A stretch of 28,803 nt of DNA. Origin: Lachnoclostridium sp. UBA5890. GTDB lineage: Bacteria > Bacillota > Clostridia > Lachnospirales > Lachnospiraceae. The stretch is taken from contig DJEU01000009.1 in assembly GCA_002431395.1 (NCBI GenBank), forward strand, positions 35,232-64,034, in the 5' to 3' direction. The position numbers and the translations under genes are program-made. The notes beneath the pieces were generated by a model. It made no database searches. It was not told the DNA's origin and worked only from the letters and a program-made list of their open reading frames with translations. Shown piece by piece: positions 23,219 to 28,803 of this stretch; positions within the stretch are counted from its first letter, which is position 1; every line of letters begins with the position of its first letter.

Positions 23219-24776
23219 TTTCCTGTTCATTTTTCCCCATATTGGCAAGCTGCCTTGCCCCCGTCTGACTCATGCCGACTCCGTGTCCATATCCTCCTCC
23301 CTGTATCTCATACGCTCCTCCGATACGTTTCAATGTAAAAAAGCCGCTTGGCAGCATAGATAAGCCGGTCACTTCTTTTCCATCTTTTCGACGGATCACA
23401 GCCTGCCCGGAAAACAAAAGCATTCGGATATTATATTCAGAAGTCACTCGTATCGTCGCTTCACTCCCTACAATAACTGCCGTCTGTGCTACGCCGCCGC
23501 AACCACGTTTTTTTATGACCACTCGTTTTAATTTTCCTATATTTTCCACTCGCTCTTTTTCATAAATTCCCTCTCCCTTTCGAACCTCGATCCGATCCGG
23601 TGTTTTTTCACAGCGGTCAGCCAGCCGTTCATTGATATTTTTCTCCATCTGTTCCAAGGATATCGTCGTGTTCCACCGAAACCATGGCTCCTCTTTTTCT
23701 AATAAATCCTGATCTTTTTCAAAAAACTCACAGAACAAGTCATCTTCTGCATACATATCCGCCGCCATTCGGTCTCTTTCTCCCTTTTTCTCATCTGAAA
23801 TATCGGTGCTCTGCACTTGTCCCGCAAGATAAGAGATCTCTTTATCGGTAAACAATACACTGTCAGAAGACGTTGTCACACCACAGGAAGTTGCAAAAAA
23901 ATACGTCGAGGCCAAAGTATTTCCACTGTATACCACCAGTCCCTTTGTATCATCCACCGCTTTATTTGCCCTCTCATCCTCTGGCTGGCTCTGGTAGACC
24001 TGATAGGATACACTATCATCAACCTGTGCATCGTATTCTTTCAGACGGTTATTTTGTTTCTGTTTCTCCGCATAACTTCTGGCACAGACTGCCTGCGCAC
24101 GAAGTGCCGCCTCTGGATATTCTGCAGGCATTTCGCTTGGCAGAACTCCGTATAAATACTGTTCCAATGGCAGTTCATTGATGACACGTATCTTCTCGCC
24201 GCTTTTTTTCAATTCCAATGTTCCGCGGTAGGAAGGGGTCCACTCACCCCTTTTTATGGAAGTTATTTCCAGTTTTGCTTCTTCTGTGGAATGAATGGTT
24301 ATTATTTCTGCGCTCATATCCGCCGCACGGATGCACAATTCTTCTCCCCCTTCGCATCGTTTTTCCGATTCTCCTGTCTTTACCACAAATGGCTTTTCCG
24401 ACCGCACCTTTACTTCATCATGTTCTTTGGCGGCAAAATCTGTCGTTGTCAAAAGCACACGTATCGTTTCGAGCGTCTCTTCCTTTTGTTCCACTACTTT
24501 CGCTTTATCCGGCTTGCAGACAATCTTTCGCACACATTTCCCACGCACTTCAAGATCTGCGATCCCTTCATATGATTTCTCCTTTACCGCTCCTTTTACT
24601 GTATATTCCGTCCTTTCTTGTCCATTTATTACCCATAGGGTATCTCCTTTCGGTTTTTCTATGTATACCTCTTTCAATGTGGTCGTTTTCCATTTTCCGG
24701 ACTGCACAAACCACATTGCCCCCGCCGCCAGGCCAAAGATAAGAAAAATTCCCAATACACGTAATATTCGTTTCAA
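23160..24776 (-). CDS. SpoIID/LytB domain protein, membrane-anchored
   Basis: This protein of about 538 residues is likely an extracellular peptidoglycan lytic transglycosylase or amidase enhancer of the SpoIID/LytB family. SpoIID itself acts during forespore engulfment. A single N-terminal membrane anchor (RILRVLGIFLIFGLAAGAMW) precedes about 180 residues of unassigned sequence. The SpoIID core then begins at ELPLEQYLYGVLPSEMP, with Glu215 as expected catalytic residue, and continues through ALRAQAVCARSYA to GGGYGHGVGMSQTGARQLA. It is longer than SpoIID proper (about 340 residues), so it may be a vegetative relative. I choose a TTG start at 24776 because GAGGGG lies eight bases upstream. The in-frame ATG at 24809 sits in the loop of the thiC terminator and has no binding site. 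Its 3' end overlaps yihY by 59 bases. Confidence 0.85.
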   Translation of the reverse strand: MKRILRVLGIFLIFGLAAGAMWFVQSGKWKTTTLKEVYIEKPKGDTLWVINGQERTEYTVKGAVKEKSYEGIADLEVRGKCVRKIVCKPDKAKVVEQKEETLETIRVLLTTTDFAAKEHDEVKVRSEKPFVVKTGESEKRCEGGEELCIRAADMSAEIITIHSTEEAKLEITSIKRGEWTPSYRGTLELKKSGEKIRVINELPLEQYLYGVLPSEMPAEYPEAALRAQAVCARSYAEKQKQNNRLKEYDAQVDDSVSYQVYQSQPEDERANKAVDDTKGLVVYSGNTLASTYFFATSCGVTTSSDSVLFTDKEISYLAGQVQSTDISDEKKGERDRMAADMYAEDDLFCEFFEKDQDLLEKEEPWFRWNTTISLEQMEKNINERLADRCEKTPDRIEVRKGEGIYEKERVENIGKLKRVVIKKRGCGGVAQTAVIVGSEATIRVTSEYNIRMLLFSGQAVIRRKDGKEVTGLSMLPSGFFTLKRIGGAYEIQGGGYGHGVGMSQTGARQLANMGKNEQEIICHYFPGVSILSMSQIGS

Positions 24777-24826
24777 AAAAACAGCCCCTCTCGCATTTTT
24801 TACTACCATATGCGAGACAGGCTGTT
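24775..24826 (-). terminator. Intrinsic terminator of thiC, overlapping the SpoIID-family gene start
   Basis: AACAGCC (24780-24786) pairs with GGCTGTT (24820-24826) and TCTCGCAT (24789-24796) pairs with ATGCGAGA (24810-24817), with a two-base internal loop and a 13-base loop. On the minus strand a run of seven U residues follows. The 3' arm contains the ribosome binding site of the downstream SpoIID-family gene, and its TTG start lies at the end of the U run. Confidence 0.9.
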
Positions 24827-24851
24827 GTTATTCCTTTGTTTTTATGGAATT

Positions 24852-26162
24852 TTATTCTTCTTCCATGATATCTACATTTTCACCGCGGAGAATCTTGTTG
24901 ATGTTACGTACGGCACACATTTTTCCGCACATCGTACAAGTATCTTCCTTTTCCGGTTTGCTTTCCGCACGATAACGACGAGCTTTTTCCGGATCGATAG
25001 CAAGATCAAACTGCTTCTCCCAATCCAGATTTCTTCTTGCTTCGCTCATCTCGTAATCCCAGTCTTTTGCTCCCGGAAGTCCTTTTGCCACGTCAGCGGC
25101 ATGAGCAGCAATCTTGGAAGCAATGATACCTTCTTTTACATCATCTACGGTTGGCAGGCGAAGATGTTCTGCCGGTGTTACATAGCAGAGGAATGACGCA
25201 CCATACGTAGCGGCAATAGCTCCTCCGATGGCACTTGTAATGTGGTCATATCCCGGCGCGATATCCGTAACCAATGGTCCAAGTACATAGAATGGAGCCC
25301 CTTTACATACGGTCTGCTGAATCTCCATGTTCGCACGGATCTGATTCAAAGGCATATGTCCCGGTCCTTCAACCATAACCTGTACATTATGGTTCCATGC
25401 ACGCTGGGTTAATTCTCCAAGTGCTACCAATTCAGAAATCTGGGAAAGGTCTCCCGCATCCTCGATACTTCCCGGACGGCAGGCATCTCCAAGACTAATC
25501 GTAACATCGTATTTTTCACAGATGTCAAGAATTTCGTCGTATCTCTCATAAAATGGGTTTTCATTTCCGGTAAGTTCCATCCATGCAAAGATGATCGAAC
25601 CACCACGGGAAACGATATTGGTATGACGAAGATGCTGTTTAAAGCGGTCTGCTGTCTGACGGTTGATACCGCAATGAATGGTCATGAAATCCACACCATC
25701 TTCTGCATGCATACGAACGATATCAATCCACTCATCTGTCGTAATAGCTTTCAATGCCTTATTGTAATACACAACGGCATCGTAAATCGGAACAGTACCC
25801 AGTACCGCCGGACATTCTGCTGTCAATTTGCGGCGAAATTTTTTCGTATCACCATAGGAACTCAGATCCATGATCGCTTCGGCTCCCATATTGATTGCTG
25901 CATTTACTTTTTCCATCTCGACATCCAGATCCAGACAATCTTTACTTGTTCCCAGATTGACATTAATCTTCGTCTTCAATTTACTTCCGATACCAAATGG
26001 TTTGAGGCATTTATGATTTTTATTGGCAGGAATTGCCACCTGTCCTTTTGCCACAAGATCCATCAACTCATCTTTCCGAATATTTTCATATTCACACACG
26101 CGCTGCATTTCTTCAGTAAAAATACCCTTTCGTGCGGCATCCATCTGTGTCGTATAGTTCAT
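24852..26162 (-). CDS. thiC: Phosphomethylpyrimidine synthase ThiC
   Basis: This 436-residue radical-SAM enzyme converts 5-aminoimidazole ribotide to 4-amino-5-hydroxymethyl-2-methylpyrimidine phosphate, the pyrimidine precursor of thiamine. Conserved blocks include NVNLGTSKDC, MNYTTQMDAARKG at the N-terminus, VEGPGHMPLNQI, GPLVTDIAPGYDHITSAIGG and YVTPAEHLRLP. The C-terminal iron-sulfur motif reads CTMCGKMC, spaced C-x2-C-x3-C rather than the x2/x4 spacing I recall for the E. coli enzyme. The length is that of short clostridial ThiC proteins lacking the long N-terminal domain. GGAGG lies eight bases before the ATG. It starts 29 bases after icd with no terminator or riboswitch between, so the two are probably cotranscribed. 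No other thiamine gene is in the window. Confidence 0.97.
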   Translation of the reverse strand: MNYTTQMDAARKGIFTEEMQRVCEYENIRKDELMDLVAKGQVAIPANKNHKCLKPFGIGSKLKTKINVNLGTSKDCLDLDVEMEKVNAAINMGAEAIMDLSSYGDTKKFRRKLTAECPAVLGTVPIYDAVVYYNKALKAITTDEWIDIVRMHAEDGVDFMTIHCGINRQTADRFKQHLRHTNIVSRGGSIIFAWMELTGNENPFYERYDEILDICEKYDVTISLGDACRPGSIEDAGDLSQISELVALGELTQRAWNHNVQVMVEGPGHMPLNQIRANMEIQQTVCKGAPFYVLGPLVTDIAPGYDHITSAIGGAIAATYGASFLCYVTPAEHLRLPTVDDVKEGIIASKIAAHAADVAKGLPGAKDWDYEMSEARRNLDWEKQFDLAIDPEKARRYRAESKPEKEDTCTMCGKMCAVRNINKILRGENVDIMEEE

Positions 26163-26191
26163 TCAGTTTTCCTCCGTTATTCTTTCTTATA

Positions 26192-27397
26192 TTACATGCG
26201 ATCCAATGTATCGCGAATTGCCTTAATAAAGTTCTCGCTGTTCAATACCGTGACATCTTTTAATTCTGTGATAAGCGCAAGGTCTTTTGTCATCTTTCCT
26301 TCTTCAATCGTCTGCAATGTTGCCTTTTCAAGCTTGTCTGCAAATTCCTGAAGTTCTTTAATACCATCCATCTCTCCGCGTTTTCTAAGCGCTCCGGTCC
26401 ATGCAAAAATCGTAGCTACTGAGTTTGTAGAAGTCTCTTCGCCTTTGAGATGTTTGTAATAATGTCTCTGAACAGTTCCGTGTGCCGCCTCATACTCATA
26501 TACACCACTTGGTGAAACAAGTACGGATGTCATCATTGCCAAAGAACCGCAGGCAGAAGAAACCATATCGCTCATAACGTCGCCGTCGTAGTTCTTGCAG
26601 GCCCAAATAAATCCACCCTCTGTCTTCATAACACGGGCTACCGCATCATCGATCAAAGTATAGAAATACTCCAATCCGGCCTCTTCGAATTTATCCTTAT
26701 ATTCTTTTTCATAAACTTCTGCAAAAATATCTTTAAAGTTATGGTCATATTTTTTCGAAATGGTATCTTTTGTCGCAAACCAAAGATCCTGTTTGGTATC
26801 GAGTGCATAGCTAAAGCAAGCTTTGGCAAAACTTGTGATTGATTTATCCGTATTATGTATGCCTTGGATAATTCCCGGTCCGTCAAATTCATGAATCGTC
26901 TCACGCATCTCTGTTCCATCTTCTGCCGTAAATACCAGCTCAGCTTTTCCTTTACCCGGAACTTTGATCTCTACATTTTTATACACATCGCCATAGGCAT
27001 GACGTGCCAACGTGATTGGCTTTTTCCAGTTTTTTACACATGGTTCGATTCCTTTTACCTGAATCGGTGCGCGAAATACCGTTCCGTCAAGCATTGCACG
27101 AATGGTTCCGTTTGGAGATTTCCACATCTCTTTCAAATCGTACTCTGTCATACGTGCTGCGTTTGGTGTAATCGTCGCACATTTTACCGCAACACCGTAT
27201 TTTAATGTTGCATTTGCAGAATCTACCGTCACCTGGTCATTTGTTTCATTACGATATTTCAAACCAAGATCATAGTACTCTGTCTTCAGATCAATATAAG
27301 GAAGCAAAAGCTCATCTTTGATCATCTGCCACAGAATACGTGTCATCTCGTCTCCATCCATCTCAACCAATGGGGTCGTCATCTGAATTTTAGCCAT
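26192..27397 (-). CDS. icd: NADP-dependent isocitrate dehydrogenase, eukaryote-like type
   Basis: This 401-residue enzyme oxidatively decarboxylates isocitrate to 2-oxoglutarate, supplying carbon for glutamate and NADPH. The opening PLVEMDGDEMTRILWQMIKD, the substrate loop SPNGTIRAMLDGTVFRAPI, and KNYDGDVMSDMVSSACGSLAMM are those of the homodimeric eukaryote-like (type II) IDH. The NADP-specifying block reads EAAHGTVQRHYYKHLKG. The length fits that subfamily. AAAGGAG lies about nine bases before the ATG, and a good promoter is found in the short gap upstream. It is the first gene of a likely icd-thiC unit. No citrate synthase or aconitase gene is adjacent. Confidence 0.96.
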   Translation of the reverse strand: MAKIQMTTPLVEMDGDEMTRILWQMIKDELLLPYIDLKTEYYDLGLKYRNETNDQVTVDSANATLKYGVAVKCATITPNAARMTEYDLKEMWKSPNGTIRAMLDGTVFRAPIQVKGIEPCVKNWKKPITLARHAYGDVYKNVEIKVPGKGKAELVFTAEDGTEMRETIHEFDGPGIIQGIHNTDKSITSFAKACFSYALDTKQDLWFATKDTISKKYDHNFKDIFAEVYEKEYKDKFEEAGLEYFYTLIDDAVARVMKTEGGFIWACKNYDGDVMSDMVSSACGSLAMMTSVLVSPSGVYEYEAAHGTVQRHYYKHLKGEETSTNSVATIFAWTGALRKRGEMDGIKELQEFADKLEKATLQTIEEGKMTKDLALITELKDVTVLNSENFIKAIRDTLDRM

Positions 27398-27439
27398 TTC
27401 TTTTTCTCCTTTACAACATATCTATTATTCCTGTTCTCC

Positions 27440-27468
27440 ATCATAACATAATCCGGAGCATATTTCAA
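27440..27468 (-). promoter_or_regulatory. SigmaA promoter of the icd-thiC unit
   Basis: On the minus strand TTGAAA (27463-27468) and TATGAT (27440-27445) are spaced by 17 bases. The leader before the icd ATG at 27397 is only about 35 bases, too short for a TPP riboswitch. Confidence 0.7.
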
Positions 27469-27473
27469 ATAGA

Positions 27474-28430
27474 TTATCCAAAATATACAACTTCTTCCTG
27501 TGGTGGCTGTGCCGGTTCTATCTTTTCTGCATAGAGCACCGGAAATTCTCCGTCATGTTTTCTGCTCTGCTGCGTTTTTACCGTCACCGTTACCATCACC
27601 CAGCTGTCATTTTTATATTGATCCACATTTTCGGCATGGCACATATAGCCAATGCGCGCAATATCGTCTGCGCAGCAGGTCATCGCCTTACGAGACGGAA
27701 CAAACGCCCCGGCCGGGAATGTCTTATTGCGGTATACCTGGCCTTTGAACGTAATTTTCTTACCCATATATTTTCGCGGATTTTCTCCAATATCCAGATA
27801 CCACAGACCAAAGTCGTCATCTTCCAGCGTAATCTCCGAGGCATTCACATCATATGGCAGTTCTTCATCAATCTTACTTTCCACTGTACCATCTGCCGAT
27901 TCAAACAATACCTGCGCCTGACGGTTGATGGCTTTGACATTTCGTCTGGCTGCCGGTTTGTCAATATTATCCGATTCACAGCGGTTAAAAATGACAAGAT
28001 CTGCCATTTTGAAATGTGACATCATCAGGGATTTCATGTTTGCGCTGTAAATCTGAAATGTCTGTGCATTTACCGTTGTAAACGTCTGCACGACAATCCA
28101 GTTTTCCGGAAATGTCTCGCGGTACATTTTATCCAGATCCCACATTCCGTTGCACTCAACTACAATGCGGTTTGGTTTATATTTATCCTGTAATTTCTTA
28201 CAACATTCTTCGGTAAGTTCATCCTCGTCTTCCAACACGACACAGGAAATCCGGTTTTTCATCAAAAGCTGATCGTCGATCTCATGCTCGCCTTCCTCGC
28301 ACAGGATAAGCAGCGTTTTTGCTCCATCGGAAAAGTTTCCTTCTTCGATTACTTCTTCGATACAGGTACTTTTTCCACTCTCCAAAAAACCGGTAAAAAG
28401 ATAAACCGGAATTTCTTTTTTCCCAAACAT
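27474..28430 (-). CDS. CobW/COG0523-type GTPase fused to a DUF1980-like domain
   Basis: This 318-residue cytoplasmic protein joins two parts. The first, about 190 residues, is a G3E GTPase: P-loop GFLESGKST (14-22), a Walker B-like strand at IVVECNGMWDLDK and a degenerate base motif FNRCES. COG0523 metallochaperones usually carry CxCC near residue 60; here that segment reads ISCVVLEDEDE and lacks it. The second part, from LWYLDIGENPRKYMGKK, resembles the C-terminal domain of the TIGR03943/DUF1980 (YcgQ-like) proteins, with SRKAMTCCADD supplying a Cys pair. GGAGG precedes the ATG. It lies 15 bases after a second, His-rich CobW-type gene, so the two form an operon. A role in zinc or other metal delivery is inference. 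Confidence 0.85.
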   Translation of the reverse strand: MFGKKEIPVYLFTGFLESGKSTCIEEVIEEGNFSDGAKTLLILCEEGEHEIDDQLLMKNRISCVVLEDEDELTEECCKKLQDKYKPNRIVVECNGMWDLDKMYRETFPENWIVVQTFTTVNAQTFQIYSANMKSLMMSHFKMADLVIFNRCESDNIDKPAARRNVKAINRQAQVLFESADGTVESKIDEELPYDVNASEITLEDDDFGLWYLDIGENPRKYMGKKITFKGQVYRNKTFPAGAFVPSRKAMTCCADDIARIGYMCHAENVDQYKNDSWVMVTVTVKTQQSRKHDGEFPVLYAEKIEPAQPPQEEVVYFG

Positions 28431-28445
28431 ATCTGACGTCCTCCT

Positions 28446-28803
28446 TTATTTTCCGGCAAACAGATCACGAAGACCGGCTTCGTCCAATTTTGATCCGATC
28501 ACGCAAATTCTTCCGGTGTAATCTGCTGCACCACGGCGTACTTCATATTCTCCCGGAACAAGGTCAAAGTGATACCATTCGCCCTCTTCCGAAGCTACGA
28601 TACCTTTAGAACGAAGAATGGTTCCCATCTGTACTTTGTCATTGGCAAGCTTGTCCAAAATGTCTTTCAGTTCTGCTTCCGTATATTTGTGTGCTGTCTC
28701 AATACCAATACTTGAGAACACTTCATCTGCATGATGATGGTGATGATGATGGTCGTGATCATGGTCATGGCAGCCACAAGTGCAGTTTTCATCATGTTCA
28801 TGA
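28446..28803 (-). CDS. CobW/COG0523 GTPase, C-terminal part with His-rich metal site (cut by window end)
   Basis: Only the C-terminal 118 or so codons are inside the window; the frame stays open to the last base, so the GTPase domain lies beyond. The visible sequence starts with a metal-binding stretch, HEHDENCTCGCHDHDHD and then seven more His residues, encoded by a low-complexity GATGATGGT-like run (about 28728-28770). The CobW C-terminal domain follows: KVQMGTILRSKGIV, WYHFDLVPGEYEVRRG, and TGRICVIGSKLDE. Such His-rich linkers are typical of COG0523 proteins handling zinc, nickel or cobalt. It precedes the DUF1980-fused GTPase by 15 bases in the same operon. A GTG at 28721 is not a credible start, since the conserved frame continues upstream. 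Confidence 0.9.
   Translation of the reverse strand, partial: HEHDENCTCGCHDHDHDHHHHHHHADEVFSSIGIETAHKYTEAELKDILDKLANDKVQMGTILRSKGIVASEEGEWYHFDLVPGEYEVRRGAADYTGRICVIGSKLDEAGLRDLFAGK

Noticed and set aside
24777..24809. ATG at 24809 as start of the SpoIID-family gene
   Set aside because: It falls in the loop of the thiC terminator without a ribosome binding site; the extra residues are not part of the signal anchor.
27440..27480. ATAATC/GATTAT inverted repeat as terminator of the CobW operon
   Set aside because: Only six A/T-rich pairs with a 17-base loop and no U run; the segment is better explained by the icd promoter.
1..28803. CRISPR arrays, insertion sequences, phage genes, tRNA or rRNA genes
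   Set aside because: No regularly spaced repeats, transposase or phage proteins, or RNA gene signatures were found on either strand.

Overview
The window looks like chromosome from an anaerobic, spore-lineage Firmicute, most likely a Lachnospiraceae gut bacterium of the Roseburia/Coprococcus/Blautia kind. The pointers are AGGAGG-type ribosome binding sites, sigmaA promoters of TTGACA-17-TATAAT form, a SpoIID-family protein, a eukaryote-like IDH, a clostridial ThiC and a long IleS2-type isoleucyl-tRNA synthetase. This placement is inference from protein character; no rRNA or other marker is present. No tRNA, rRNA, CRISPR array, insertion sequence or phage gene was seen, and no gene-free stretch exceeds 300 bases.

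Region 1 (110-3249, minus strand) is a four-gene teichoic-acid-like operon: TagG-type permease, TagH-type ATPase, glycerol-3-phosphate cytidylyltransferase (TagD) and a TagB/TagF-type glycerophosphotransferase. Together they would make CDP-glycerol, add glycerol phosphate to a surface polymer and export it. Region 2 (3448-8747, plus strand) diverges from it and holds a biotin-dependent carboxyltransferase, an AlgI/DltB-like MBOAT acyltransferase and two tandem, closely related, membrane-anchored SGNH-like proteins. It ends at a strong bidirectional terminator. The last three genes form a plausible surface-polymer O-acylation module, and it is the best candidate in the window for an undescribed system.

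Region 3 (8826-12535, minus strand) runs from a perfect-consensus promoter through trkA, trkH, a divergent shikimate-kinase-like gene and a small lipoprotein. Region 4 (12764-19779, minus strand) carries glycogen phosphorylase, ileS with an intrinsic terminator inside its leader, and a protein with a degenerate HD-GYP domain. Region 5 (19909-23218, plus strand) encodes a secreted subtilisin-like protease with a large insertion and a basic Ig-like tail, then a YihY/BrkB membrane protein.

Region 6 (23160-28803, minus strand) holds a SpoIID-family protein that overlaps yihY tail to tail and whose start lies inside the thiC terminator. It continues with an icd-thiC transcription unit lacking a visible TPP riboswitch, and two adjacent CobW/COG0523 GTPases. 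One of these is fused to a DUF1980-like domain; the other, His-rich, is cut by the window edge and suggests metal (zinc) handling.
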